From positions 124,001-188,000 of the forward strand of contig NZ_JAIUCZ020000013.1 of the NCBI RefSeq assembly GCF_020176955.2: DNA of 64,000 bases, in the 5' to 3' direction. The DNA is from Nocardia sp. alder85J. GTDB lineage: Bacteria > Actinomycetota > Actinomycetes > Mycobacteriales > Mycobacteriaceae. Under the pieces are notes generated by a model. It did no database searches and was not told the origin of the DNA. It saw only the letters and a program-made list of their open reading frames with translations. Position 1 is the stretch's first letter. Each line of letters starts with the position of its first letter. Shown one piece after another: positions 25,604 through 34,863 of this stretch. Position numbers and translations under genes: made by a program.

Positions 25604-26539
25604 CTAGCTCACCCACGGCCCGATGATCTGGAGCGGTGCCGAATTATTGGTGTCGAGTTGCACTCGCGCGCCGATGGGCAGGGTGTATTTGGTGCTGGTG
25701 TGGCCGAACGGCAAGCCGGTCAGAATCGGGAAACTGTAGCCGTCGCACAGATCATGCAGCATCGCCTCGACGTTCCAGCCGCGCGAATCCTCACAGTTGA
25801 CCAGCTCGCCGACCACCATGCCCGAAATCTTGTCCAACACACCCTGGTCCCGAAAATGCGTCAGCGTGGCGTCGAGCAGCTCGATCGGCTTGCTGACGTC
25901 TTCCCAGGCGAACACCGCACCGTCCCACTCCGGCTCGTGGGGCGTGCCGAGCAGGTTACGCACTGCGGACAGGCACCCGGCCACGAGATGCCCCTCAGCC
26001 TTGCCCGACCGCAGCACCGTGAGCGACGCACCCTCCAGAAGACCGGCCGTCACGTCGCCGCCGGCTATCTGCACGAAGTGGCGAGCAGTCAGCTCGTTCA
26101 GTGCCTCGCTGCCCCAATCCCAGACGACCGAGGGACCGTGGAACGTGATGAGTCCGGTCCGCGCAGTGATCGCGTTAAGCAGCACGGTCGGATCACTGAC
26201 GCCGACAATGACTTTCGGATGCTGGGCCAGCAAGCCGGTATCCAGGCCACCGAGCAGCCGGTTGGAGTTCTTGCCGCCGCCAGCGAAGATGATGCCCTTG
26301 ATCGTCGGGTCGGTAACGAAGCCGTGGAAGTCGGACAGGATCTGCTGCTCAGGTGCGACCCGGTAGCCGAATTCCTGCGTCGTCGTCTCGGCCACCACCA
26401 CCTCGTAGCCCTGGGCCTTGAGCGCGGTCAGGCCCCGTTCGAACCACGCGGGATCGGTGAACGGTTCCGGCGCCGACGAGGCAACGATGCCAACGCGGTC
26501 GCCGGGCTTCAGTGCAGCGGGAAGGATGGCCTGGGCCAT
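25604..26539 (-). CDS. S66-family serine peptidase (LD-carboxypeptidase/MccF-like)
   Basis: The 311-residue protein has the S66 triad: Ser115 in VGVSDPT, Glu213 in FAWEDV and His280 in GLPFGHT. GGAGG is 10 bases before ATG 26539. S66 enzymes either trim peptidoglycan or, like MccF, inactivate peptidyl/aminoacyl-adenylate antibiotics. No signal peptide is present, and the adjacent synthetase-like gene favours an intracellular MccF-type immunity role. This is inference. Confidence 0.85.
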   Translation of the reverse strand: MAQAILPAALKPGDRVGIVASSAPEPFTDPAWFERGLTALKAQGYEVVVAETTTQEFGYRVAPEQQILSDFHGFVTDPTIKGIIFAGGGKNSNRLLGGLDTGLLAQHPKVIVGVSDPTVLLNAITARTGLITFHGPSVVWDWGSEALNELTARHFVQIAGGDVTAGLLEGASLTVLRSGKAEGHLVAGCLSAVRNLLGTPHEPEWDGAVFAWEDVSKPIELLDATLTHFRDQGVLDKISGMVVGELVNCEDSRGWNVEAMLHDLCDGYSFPILTGLPFGHTSTKYTLPIGARVQLDTNNSAPLQIIGPWVS

Positions 26540-26601
26540 AGGGTGTACCTCCAACGTCGTGAGATAGGTAGGGAGCCGGTTGTTCAGCCGGTGGGGTCTG
26601 G

Positions 26602-27972
26602 TCAACATTGCCCGACCGCTTCGGGCTTGAGGCGCATTTGGGTGGCGGCCCGCGCACGCGCCACGGTCGCTGCCGATGTCCACGGTGTTTGCGAGTCGTA
26701 GTAGTCGAAGTGCGACCAGTCCTCCAACGTGGAGGGCGGCTCGAACCCGGCCCGCACCGCGTCCTCGTACAGCGGCGTGCCGGGATACGGTGCGAACAAG
26801 TGGACGCGCGTTTCCGGCGTCGGATCCAGCTGGCGCAGTTGCTCGATGAGCGCGTAGGTGTCGTCCACCTCGTCATCCGTTTCGCCAGGAAAGCCGACGA
26901 TGAACGTATACGACCCGAGCAGGCCATGTGCCGCGATATCCGCTGTGACATCAAGGATGTGGTCCGGGGTGACTTCCTTCCGCACGACGTCGCGCAGTAC
27001 CCGCTCGTTGCCTGACTCGATGCCCATCAGCAGGCGTGAGCCACCGCTCCGCTGTACCAACTCCAGTAGCGGGATACCGGCTCGGCGGGACTTCAGGATG
27101 TCGTTCGGGTTGATCGACGCCGCCCAGCGGATATCCAGCTCGCCCTCGATGACGCCTTCGCAGAAGGCTGCGGCCCGGCGCAGGTTGACGAACCAGTCGG
27201 CGTCGTAGAACTTGATGCCGTTCAGGCCGTACCGTCGCCGCAGGTCGTCGATATCCGCCACGAGGCCATCGGCGGCCATGGCACTGTATTTGCGCTGATA
27301 GGTCAGCTCATAGCAGAACTGACATTTGTAGACACACCCCTGGGAGCTGATGTAGTTCAGCGTGCGCGGGGCGACGGTCGGGTCATCGCGGACGTACTGC
27401 TCGATATCCAGCAGATGCCAGGGGTAGTGACCCATGAGTCCAGTACGTGGCGGATTGACCGGGCCGCGAATCAGGTCGCCAGCCCGACGGGCGATCAGGC
27501 CGGGGACGGCCTCCCATCCCGCGTAGTCGTTCAAGGCGGTAACGAAGGCCGGAAAGGAATTCTGACCGGGACCAACGAGCACCGCGTCGACCAGCTCGTG
27601 CCGCGCCGTCTGTTCCGGCAGCACGTTGACGTGCGGGCCACCGAATACCACTGGCGGGCAATTGGATCGCTCCTTCGCCCGCCGCACCAGTTCCAGCGCG
27701 TGTCCAATCTGCCCGCCGCCGGTCATGATGCTCACCCCGATACACACGGCCCGGTCGAGGTGTTCATCGAGGAAGCGTTCCCAGTCGGCGTCGCTCCGCT
27801 GGTTGCCGTCGAACAGCACAACATCGGCCAGGTCATCATCGAGCAACGGCTTGGCCAGCGTCAGCAGCGAGAACGGCATCCAGAAGTAGACGTAGTCCTT
27901 CTCGTGATCGACCTTGGGATACAGCAGGATCACCAACGGCCGCTTGCCGGGTAGTCCGAGAAAATTCGTCAT
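26602..27972 (-). CDS. B12-binding radical SAM enzyme
   Basis: The 456-residue protein has an N-terminal cobalamin-binding-type Rossmann domain (about 10-170; VVFGGPHVNVLPE) and a radical SAM domain with the cluster motif C213-x3-C217-x2-C220 (SQGCVYKCQFC), followed by a TIM-barrel segment and GFPGETDDEV. Such enzymes methylate unreactive carbons or rearrange rings. It starts in an ATGA overlap with the other radical SAM gene. Confidence 0.9.
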   Translation of the reverse strand: MTNFLGLPGKRPLVILLYPKVDHEKDYVYFWMPFSLLTLAKPLLDDDLADVVLFDGNQRSDADWERFLDEHLDRAVCIGVSIMTGGGQIGHALELVRRAKERSNCPPVVFGGPHVNVLPEQTARHELVDAVLVGPGQNSFPAFVTALNDYAGWEAVPGLIARRAGDLIRGPVNPPRTGLMGHYPWHLLDIEQYVRDDPTVAPRTLNYISSQGCVYKCQFCYELTYQRKYSAMAADGLVADIDDLRRRYGLNGIKFYDADWFVNLRRAAAFCEGVIEGELDIRWAASINPNDILKSRRAGIPLLELVQRSGGSRLLMGIESGNERVLRDVVRKEVTPDHILDVTADIAAHGLLGSYTFIVGFPGETDDEVDDTYALIEQLRQLDPTPETRVHLFAPYPGTPLYEDAVRAGFEPPSTLEDWSHFDYYDSQTPWTSAATVARARAATQMRLKPEAVGQC

Positions 27973-29024
27973 GCCCCCACCTCCAGCTTCAGCCGCACCG
28001 GCGTCCGGAACGTTGCCTGCGTGTACGGCGCGATGGCCCCGATGACACAGGCCCGCAGCCGCTCCTCGTCGCCGATGATCTTGCTCAGGTCGATCGTATT
28101 GTCCTGACGCAGTAAGCAGTACTGCAATCTGAGATCCGCCGTCAGGCGCAGGGCCATGAGGGCGTCGTGGCACGGGTAAAACGGACAGTCCCCACACACA
28201 GAGCCGTACCAGGCGCCAGCCTTGCTGTCCTTCAGCATCAGGCGCAGACCGGACGGCATAGTGATCACGGTCATCGGGTGGCCGAGCCCGCCCTGGGTGA
28301 TGACTTCCTGCTTCACGGCCACTGCGGCGAATCGTTCGGCGAAGACCTCCAGGGGCGTGTAGAGGTCGCGCAGCGTTTTGCCTCGCCGGATCGCCAACCG
28401 CCGAGCGAAGCTTTCCGCACCGTCGTCCAGATCCTTGATGACGTCGAGCAGCTTGAGGGTGCGGATACCGTTGTGGGCGCAGAAGTCAGCCAGCGCGGGT
28501 ACTTCCTCGTCATTGATGCCACCCATCACCACGGTATTCACCTTGACCGGGACGCCGGTCTGGACACAGCGCTGAAGCGCGCCGATGACTTCGGGCAGGT
28601 CGTCCACTCCGCAAAGTTCACTGTGCAAGTGCGGGTCGAGGGTGTCGACGCTCATGTTGAACTGCGTCACGCCCAGGGCGGCAAGATGTTCCGCCCGCTC
28701 ACCGATGCGCGGGTGGCGCGAGATGATCTCGATCTCGGAAAAGCCGGCCTCGTGCCGCAGGCGTCGCACGGCGAGTTCGAGCGGCTCGTACAGGGCGGGA
28801 TCACCGCCGGTGAGCTTGATGCTCTCGATCCCGGCAGCGCGGACCTGGGTGGCGACGGCGATCAGATCATCGACGGACAGTTCGCTGCCCGCGGCGGTGG
28901 CGACGGCTTCGCCCGAGGGGCGGCAGAAGAAGCAGGCACGGCCGCACCGCGCGTTCAGTGTGACCCGGAACTGCGGCAGCCGAGGTGCCTCGGCGCGGCT
29001 ATTGCTGACATCCATAGGTGTCAT
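27969..29024 (-). CDS. Radical SAM enzyme (MoaA-like)
   Basis: The 351-residue protein has the 4Fe-4S motif C27-x3-C31-x2-C34 (RCGRACFFC), a GGDP loop (KLTGGDPALY) and extra cysteines near the C-terminus (CGDCPFYPC) that may hold a second cluster, as in MoaA. No molybdopterin genes are near, so a GTP cyclase role is unlikely to be right. It is the first gene of the operon; a second ATG nine bases downstream is an alternative start. Confidence 0.88.
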   Translation of the reverse strand: MTPMDVSNSRAEAPRLPQFRVTLNARCGRACFFCRPSGEAVATAAGSELSVDDLIAVATQVRAAGIESIKLTGGDPALYEPLELAVRRLRHEAGFSEIEIISRHPRIGERAEHLAALGVTQFNMSVDTLDPHLHSELCGVDDLPEVIGALQRCVQTGVPVKVNTVVMGGINDEEVPALADFCAHNGIRTLKLLDVIKDLDDGAESFARRLAIRRGKTLRDLYTPLEVFAERFAAVAVKQEVITQGGLGHPMTVITMPSGLRLMLKDSKAGAWYGSVCGDCPFYPCHDALMALRLTADLRLQYCLLRQDNTIDLSKIIGDEERLRACVIGAIAPYTQATFRTPVRLKLEVGA

Positions 29025-29144
29025 GGTCTGCCCGAAAAGCAGCCAGGGTCAACGGATTACCACGAGATTTGGTGTCATAGATAGACGACTGGGAGCGGCG
29101 AGATGCTGACATTGGTGACACACGGTCTCTGCCGACCATACCCT

Positions 29145-32100
29145 TCACTGCATCAGCAAAATCCCTGGATCGCTGTGGAGCAGGTAATCTACCCACTCAC
29201 CGAAGTTATCAACGTCGATCTGCGGCCCGAGCCTCCGCTTTTGTAGTTCGAAGATCTGTTGCTTTAACGCAGGATCTTCTTCTAGGTCAAGGGCATGTCG
29301 GGCATACAACAGAGTCGCTTTAGCCTGATGTACTGTGCGAGCATCTTTGTATTTCTGCTCGGCTTCATCGAGGATACTGCTAACACCGGCGAGTGATTCT
29401 TCCGTAAAGCCTGATCGCAGCCCGTCTGCAATCGCGCGGACGAGCCGTAGGCGATTCGACGTGTGTGGCTCATCCAGTTCTGTATCCAGGTTCTTGAAAA
29501 ACGAGTAACTGGGCACGCCTTCGAAATACTTGTCGTCGGTGCCGACTTTCAACGTCCACCGTTCGTGTACCGCGACAGATTCGACGTAGGTCTCCAATGC
29601 TTCGCGGCGCTTACCGGTGTATAGCAGCATGGCGGCACCATTGTAGAAGGATTCCCGCGAGGTCCGCAGCTCGTCGTTATCGTCCATCATTCTGTGGAAC
29701 CAGCCGCGAGAGATGAGGTAATCGGCATCAGCCAAGGATACCTGTGCCTCATCTCTAGCCGTTTGCGCCTGCTCAATGAGATCCATCCATCGTTGCATCA
29801 ACGGGACGTCTCCACACTTGCTAGCGCATCCGATGCCGATGCGGGCGATAGTGAGGGCTTGAGGAATTGGCATCTGATTCGCTTTGAACGTTTCCTGACA
29901 GAGGCGTTCTGCTTCGTCTGAGCGACCTACCCAGTCCAATGCCTTTGCATAGGTGTACCGGATTCTGTAGCGGCCTTCAGCGTCACAATGCGGCGATTCA
30001 TAGAATTTTTCAGAATTGACTCTTATCCACATCACAAAGGTATCGAGCTGATACGAGGCGTGAGCATAGCGGAACATCGTTTGTACACGGTGCAACACGT
30101 CACGGAAGGACTTGGCGTCGATATCCAGCTTGCAGGTCTTATTAGCTAGCTCGCGCGAGACAGTGCCATAGTTGTAGAATCCATCCTCCCATTCCTCGTA
30201 CTCGCGATGACCTTCGCGTGTGCTTAGAAGGCGCTCGCGCAAGAAATCCTGATTGTTCTCAAAGAGGTGCTTCACCACGCTCTTAAATATGTGATACTTG
30301 CCGAGTTGAATTAGCCCTTGGCGCACATCAGAAACAACAGCGGTGGAATCGTCTGCGTCAAATGCAAGCAGTTCGTCCGGTCTGAGTGTTAGAACAACGC
30401 GCTCTAACGGGGATATCCACAGTAGCCGCTCCGGACGCATCACAGCATCTTCCACAAAGTCTGGACGCCGATCCAGGTATGCCGCGATCGCGGCCTGATA
30501 GACCGCCAGTCGATAGCCCTTTGCTAGTTCGACCTGGCGAAACAGGCGCTGGGTAACGCCATGCATATGTATTTCGTCGTGGCGATGCTCAAGCAGGAAT
30601 CGGGCCTGAAGCACGCGCAGCATGGGCGTCAGGGCCGATTTTAGGAAAGTACCTTGCCCTTGGGCCTTACCCAGTTTGACGAGACTTTCGGTTGCAATCG
30701 AGGTCGGCGTCACAGACTCAGCAAGGTACGCGAGGACCATTAAGCACAGCGCGACCATAGGCTTTTCGCGCAAGGTGCGTTCGAAATATATCCCGTACAG
30801 CTTGTGAACGGAACGAGTGTGGGTGCCAGCATCTTCAAGGAGCTGGGCGTTGTCATCCAGCACGGAACTCGCCATGTCCTCAAGCGACATGGTTTCTTCG
30901 TCAAACATACCGAGACAGTCAATGATGATTCGCGGCCGTCGCTCGACTGCTTCGGCAAATTCCTTGGCGGCATCATCGTCGGCAGTCGGCCGGAACCACC
31001 TCACAAGAGGAAGCGTAACGTTCAGACCCGGCGGATTTACCTTTATGAGTTCAGGCTCATAGTCGGAGGGGATGAGGTGCTCGTGTTCTGCAGTGACAAA
31101 GAGACGGAGCCTCCGAAGTGAAGCTGTCTCTGCCACATCGCTAATGGTGCCCCAGTCTGGCACATTGTCGATGAATAGAAGAGTCCGCTGCGGAAGCGTG
31201 CGGAGGTATGCGACGAATTCCTGCTGCACTACCCGAAAGCTTTCGTCGCCAGACAACTGGAGATAGGCGAGCATGCTATTCGGTAGCGTATTTGATGTGG
31301 ATGCGTCGATGGCGATGATCCGCGTATCGCCCTCAATGTGTTTCAGCGATTCACGGGCGATGGTTGATTTGCCATTACCGCTGTCGCCTGCCAGGAGCAA
31401 CACCTGACCACGGCCCCTAAGCCAGGTGAGGACATTGCCGATATCGTCGGCCCGCTCGAAGATGGGCGGGCCGCTGGTGCGGGTTTCGCCGATTACAGAG
31501 AGCCAGTTGGGCAACTCCGCTGATCTGTCGAATCCCTGTCTCTCTTCCGAGGGGCCAGAATAGGCCAGTCCAACTTCGGACAATCGCTTTGCGTGAATTT
31601 TGGCAGCGAGTTTAAGTATTTCAGCTCTGGCGACGTCATCTCCGAGCAACCTCGCGATATACCTGAGGTACTCCTCGCGGGCGGGTTTGTTGATAGAAGG
31701 GCGCGCATCCGCAGCATTACGTTTCACACTAGCGTGTCGACGACTATAGCCTAGTATGTCTGCTGCTTTTGTCCATCTATACTCAAGCCCAGAGTGGGCG
31801 CTCTCTCCATCCAGCCATATCATATAACCAACGGCTTGCACAATATTCGTTTCAGTACTTTTCGGCTTCTTCTCACCGAACAGCGGAATCGTTGTTTTGT
31901 GCGTCTCATCCTTGCAGTACTCATCGACCGCCACGAGTAGCTGATAAAGGCGGTGAGGTTGATTGAGGTCCAGCTCATCGGTGGCAATGTAATCTTGCAG
32001 GTATTGGCGCAGATTCTTCAGAGGCTTGAGCTGTTCGACCTGGCACGCGCCGCACTTCGCGTTGACGAACAGCTTCCCGAGGTCGCCAACCGCCTTCCCC

Positions 32101-32156
32101 AGACGAGAGTGTTCGTCACCCGTCACTCTCGCCTCCGATCTGTGCGGAACGTCCAT
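29145..32156 (-). CDS. STAND-type P-loop NTPase with helical repeats
   Basis: This protein of about 1003 residues has an N-terminal helical domain with an HTH-like segment (TKAADILGYSRRHASVKRNA), a P-loop at about 256-264 (GDSGNGKST), Walker B LLFIDNV, then about 550 residues of helical repeat-like sequence suited to sensing. This is the STAND plan used by bacterial regulators and by Avs-type anti-phage proteins. It is more AT-rich than the operon beside it. ATG 32156 is preferred over TTG 32186. It might regulate the radical SAM operon or act alone in defence. Confidence 0.7.
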   Translation of the reverse strand: MDVPHRSEARVTGDEHSRLGKAVGDLGKLFVNAKCGACQVEQLKPLKNLRQYLQDYIATDELDLNQPHRLYQLLVAVDEYCKDETHKTTIPLFGEKKPKSTETNIVQAVGYMIWLDGESAHSGLEYRWTKAADILGYSRRHASVKRNAADARPSINKPAREEYLRYIARLLGDDVARAEILKLAAKIHAKRLSEVGLAYSGPSEERQGFDRSAELPNWLSVIGETRTSGPPIFERADDIGNVLTWLRGRGQVLLLAGDSGNGKSTIARESLKHIEGDTRIIAIDASTSNTLPNSMLAYLQLSGDESFRVVQQEFVAYLRTLPQRTLLFIDNVPDWGTISDVAETASLRRLRLFVTAEHEHLIPSDYEPELIKVNPPGLNVTLPLVRWFRPTADDDAAKEFAEAVERRPRIIIDCLGMFDEETMSLEDMASSVLDDNAQLLEDAGTHTRSVHKLYGIYFERTLREKPMVALCLMVLAYLAESVTPTSIATESLVKLGKAQGQGTFLKSALTPMLRVLQARFLLEHRHDEIHMHGVTQRLFRQVELAKGYRLAVYQAAIAAYLDRRPDFVEDAVMRPERLLWISPLERVVLTLRPDELLAFDADDSTAVVSDVRQGLIQLGKYHIFKSVVKHLFENNQDFLRERLLSTREGHREYEEWEDGFYNYGTVSRELANKTCKLDIDAKSFRDVLHRVQTMFRYAHASYQLDTFVMWIRVNSEKFYESPHCDAEGRYRIRYTYAKALDWVGRSDEAERLCQETFKANQMPIPQALTIARIGIGCASKCGDVPLMQRWMDLIEQAQTARDEAQVSLADADYLISRGWFHRMMDDNDELRTSRESFYNGAAMLLYTGKRREALETYVESVAVHERWTLKVGTDDKYFEGVPSYSFFKNLDTELDEPHTSNRLRLVRAIADGLRSGFTEESLAGVSSILDEAEQKYKDARTVHQAKATLLYARHALDLEEDPALKQQIFELQKRRLGPQIDVDNFGEWVDYLLHSDPGILLMQ

Positions 32157-32230
32157 CGCCGTATTGATCGTAGCCGTGACAGACAACGGGCGAGCGCCAG
32201 TCAGTTGAGTGCCGAAACCGCTTGCACCGC

Positions 32231-32260
32231 TTGCAATTTGCTACAAAATGTGATACAAAT
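32231..32260 (+). promoter_or_regulatory. Sigma70-type promoter before the 32296 gene
   Basis: TTGCAA (32231-32236), a 17-base spacer, then TACAAA (32254-32259) lie 36 bases upstream of the ATG at 32296. The repeat CTACAAA...ATACAAA in the spacer adds a possible regulator site. It lies in the divergent gap shared with the STAND gene. Confidence 0.55.
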
Positions 32261-32295
32261 AGTGTGGGCGCGCATCAGAGAAGGGAAACCTCCTG

Positions 32296-32892
32296 ATGTG
32301 CAAGAACATTCACGACAAGGACGATCACAACTGGGACATCGTCGGCGCTCTCACCGAGAAAGTATTCGCAGCTCGCGACGACTTCTTCGAGTTTGTTTCC
32401 ACCTTCGACGGGTGGGCGGCCGAAGCCGGGTACGTGAGCTGTCTCGAAGAAGACGAAGCGACGAACGATCGCCCACTCTATGACTCCCTCTGGGACTATT
32501 TCGGTGACTGGACTGCCAAGGTCGCTGAGGACATGCAAGCGGCTCCGTGGCTCGATCCCCGAGCCCACGACGCCATGCGGGAGCAGTTCCTTCGCCTCAC
32601 GCCAACCATCTACCTGTTGGTCTGCGAGACGTACGACCTGGACCCGTCGAAACTGGATCTGATCAAACACGATCCAGTCACCGGCGAGGAGACGCGGATC
32701 GAACGGAGGGTCAAGTCCAAGCTGCCGGATCAGGAGCTTGGTGGACTCGACGTGATCTCTCAGCTCGATATGTCGACTGCTGAAGGTCTCCAGAGGGCGG
32801 CCGTCATGCACCTCCTGACCGGGGCTGTAGAGGCATGGCCGAAGCCAATCTTCGGTCCGGCCGTCCCCGACGGGGAGACGAAGTACCTCTGA
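32296..32892 (+). CDS. Unknown protein (198 residues), divergent from the STAND NTPase
   Basis: The protein is acidic, with Trp-rich helical segments (DGWAAEAGYVSCLEED, YDSLWDYFGDWTAKVAEDM) and a C-terminal part ending FGPAVPDGETKYL. GAAGGGAAA precedes the ATG. No family recognised. The divergent layout suggests a functional link with the NTPase, for example target or regulator. A strong terminator follows 110 bases downstream. Confidence 0.6.
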   Translation: MCKNIHDKDDHNWDIVGALTEKVFAARDDFFEFVSTFDGWAAEAGYVSCLEEDEATNDRPLYDSLWDYFGDWTAKVAEDMQAAPWLDPRAHDAMREQFLRLTPTIYLLVCETYDLDPSKLDLIKHDPVTGEETRIERRVKSKLPDQELGGLDVISQLDMSTAEGLQRAAVMHLLTGAVEAWPKPIFGPAVPDGETKYL

Positions 32893-32999
32893 GTCTGGTC
32901 AGTGATCAGGCGTCACGTGAGGCTATGGCTCGCGCCTAACTCGCGTCATCCATCTGTACTACCAACCACGCAACCATATCCACCTGCGCGCCCAACGCT

Positions 33000-33027
33000 G
33001 CCCGCTCCACACCAGGAGCGGGCTTTT
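33000..33027 (+). terminator. Intrinsic terminator
   Basis: GCCCGCTCC (33000-33008), six-base loop, GGAGCGGGC (33015-33023), then TTTT. This is a classical rho-independent terminator. It ends the 32296 unit and separates it from the conjugation-type operon. Confidence 0.88.
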
Positions 33028-33070
33028 CACGTCCTGGGTCCTGGTGGACCGAACTGCGGGCGAAGCAGTT

Positions 33071-33180
33071 TGTCAGATGGGTTGAGCGCGTGGCGCTATT
33101 CGTGATCAGCGGGTTGTCATACGGGGCGGTCCCAGATGTCAGATGCCAGGTCTCCTATCTGACATTTGCGCAGGTCAGAT
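33071..33180. repeat. Iterated TGTCAGAT motif (four copies, one inverted)
   Basis: Copies: TGTCAGAT 33071-33078; TGTCAGAT 33137-33144; ATCTGACA 33157-33164 (inverted); GGTCAGAT 33173-33180 (one mismatch). The second and third form a 9-bp inverted repeat (ATGTCAGAT/ATCTGACAT) with a 12-base spacer. A small hairpin GGCATTTTTGCC follows at 33181. The cluster sits upstream of the element's gene run, so it may be a regulator site, an origin or part of a transfer origin. Confidence 0.6.
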
Positions 33181-33287
33181 GGCATTTTTGCCGTCTACAT
33201 TTTCTCTTGTAACCCAGCGAGACCCACCCGGATCGCAGCGTCGCGTCCGATGGGCAGCTCGCCCCGAAGAGATCGAGGAGCAACCCC

Positions 33288-33566
33288 ATGACCCCCGTCG
33301 ACTGGTCGAACCCCGACAGCTACACCCGGATCGCATTTGCCGATGAAGCGATGCCGCGCGTTCCCCTGGGCGATGACCAGGATGCCGCCACCGCACTCGT
33401 CAACGAGGCGCTCGCGTTGAAACGCGAGTTCTCGAGCAAGCTGCGTGTCATCGCGAATACGCACGGCGATGCGGCTCCGACGAGCGCCGAGCGCACCTTC
33501 GAGTTGGACGAGGCCATCCGCCAGGCGGCGGAGAAGTGGTTCAACCGCTTCTTGCCGGAGCCGTAG
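33288..33566 (+). CDS. Small unknown protein (92 residues), first gene of the element operon
   Basis: GAGGAG precedes the ATG. The protein is helical and acidic (ALVNEALALKREFSSKLRVIANTHGD, ELDEAIRQAAEKWFNRFLPEP). No family recognised. First plus-strand gene after the TGTCAGAT repeats. Confidence 0.55.
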   Translation: MTPVDWSNPDSYTRIAFADEAMPRVPLGDDQDAATALVNEALALKREFSSKLRVIANTHGDAAPTSAERTFELDEAIRQAAEKWFNRFLPEP

Positions 33567-33654
33567 ATCGGTGCCGCTCGGACCGTCTCCGGGACACCGA
33601 GCGGCTCACCAGTGCCATTCGCCAAAAAGACAGAAACACAAGGAGCTTCACGAC

Positions 33655-33915
33655 ATGACTACTGCCAACAACAGCCGCCAGATCAGGCTGATCATCGACT
33701 GCCTGGTCGAGGTCCCGGAAACGGACTACCCCGAGGTGGCGAACGAGGTGATCCAGTACATCCACAGCCATATGGCGGAGTTCAGCGATGCGCTGAACGA
33801 GTTTCTGGAGCAACGGGAAGACGCAGCGCCGACCACGGTCGACCGTGCGCGAGTGCTGGACAGCGTCCTTGGCTACGAGACGCGGCGCTGGGTGCAGCGG
33901 CACTGCGAGACGTAG
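33655..33915 (+). CDS. Small unknown protein (86 residues)
   Basis: AAGGAG precedes the ATG. The protein is helical (IRLIIDCLVEVPETDYPEVANEVIQYIHSHMAEFSDALNEFLEQRED). It has no TM segment and no family I recognise. Member of the element operon. Confidence 0.55.
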   Translation: MTTANNSRQIRLIIDCLVEVPETDYPEVANEVIQYIHSHMAEFSDALNEFLEQREDAAPTTVDRARVLDSVLGYETRRWVQRHCET

Positions 33916-34011
33916 CCCTCGGCGGGCGTGGTGCCAGGTGGCAGCCCGGCATCACGCCCTACCACCAGAGATCCCTCCATCCCACATTCAATTCAGAAAG
34001 AGAAATACCAA

Positions 34012-34863
34012 GTGACATATATCAACGTACCGGCGGCCAGCCCGCCTGTACCCCCTACCAAGACACCCAACTTGTTCGATCGGGCGCGCACAGCAGCCGC
34101 CCTGCTTGCCGTACCGATCGCGATGACGCTCGCCTCCGGCTGCGCGCAGACGGCCGGGCTGGTGAATCTGGCTGACGCCAAGCAGATTGCCGCATCTTGC
34201 CCCGAGGGCCACCAGCTCGCGGGCCGGGCCGCGATCGACGTCAGTACCCATATGCGCGCTATCGCCGCCGATGCCGGACGGCTTGATCCGGTGCGGCGGC
34301 TGGTGCGCCGCGTGGTGATCTGCGGCGGCTCTCTGCGGGTCGACGCCTTCTCCGGATCGTCGGCGGCGACTGCGAACGTGTACGACGGCGATCTGCACCT
34401 GCCCGGCGCGACCGAGAACGCTCGGCTGCGCCGCGAGCCAGCCGAAACCGATGAGGTGATGGCCCAGATCCGGAAGAACCTGCCGGATGCGGCGGCCAAG
34501 CTGCCGCTGACCGGCAGTGACGTGCTTGCCCAGCTCGGCATGGACGCCGAGTACACGGAAGGACTCGACCCGGATGGTTCACGGTACGTACTGGATTCGG
34601 TCATCGTCACGGACGGCGTGCAGTCTGCGGGCGTCTCGCTTATCGACCCGACGCTCACCGTCGAGCGCGCGATCGCCTTGGCCAAGCAGGTCCACGTGCC
34701 GAAGTTGCCGGGCGCAAGCGTGCAGTTCACCAGTATCGGCAAGACCGCCGATCCGGCGCCGCCTACCGCGTACGTCGACGCGGTGAAGGCGTTCTTCACC
34801 AGGGCGTGTGCCAACACTGGGGCTGCCCGTTGCTCAGTGGTCACCGACGCGGCGGGGCGGTGA
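34012..34863 (+). CDS. Element-encoded lipoprotein or membrane-anchored protein
   Basis: The protein of about 283 residues starts at GTG 34012 (AAAGAGAAA upstream). A cytosolic stretch of about 25 residues precedes a hydrophobic segment ending LASGC, a lipobox-like site. The rest is a mixed alpha/beta exported domain with several cysteines (SCPEGHQL, VICGGS, ACANTGAARC). Its stop overlaps the next start as GTGA. It is probably a surface component of the transfer or envelope module with the next two genes. Confidence 0.6.
   Translation: MTYINVPAASPPVPPTKTPNLFDRARTAAALLAVPIAMTLASGCAQTAGLVNLADAKQIAASCPEGHQLAGRAAIDVSTHMRAIAADAGRLDPVRRLVRRVVICGGSLRVDAFSGSSAATANVYDGDLHLPGATENARLRREPAETDEVMAQIRKNLPDAAAKLPLTGSDVLAQLGMDAEYTEGLDPDGSRYVLDSVIVTDGVQSAGVSLIDPTLTVERAIALAKQVHVPKLPGASVQFTSIGKTADPAPPTAYVDAVKAFFTRACANTGAARCSVVTDAAGR

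Noticed and set aside
27969..29024. Assigning the first radical SAM gene as moaA of molybdopterin synthesis
   Set aside because: The overall form is MoaA-like, but no other molybdopterin gene is near and the operon context is different, so only the family is stated.
33071..33180. CRISPR array
   Set aside because: The TGTCAGAT repeats are short, irregularly spaced and partly inverted, with no cas genes in the window.
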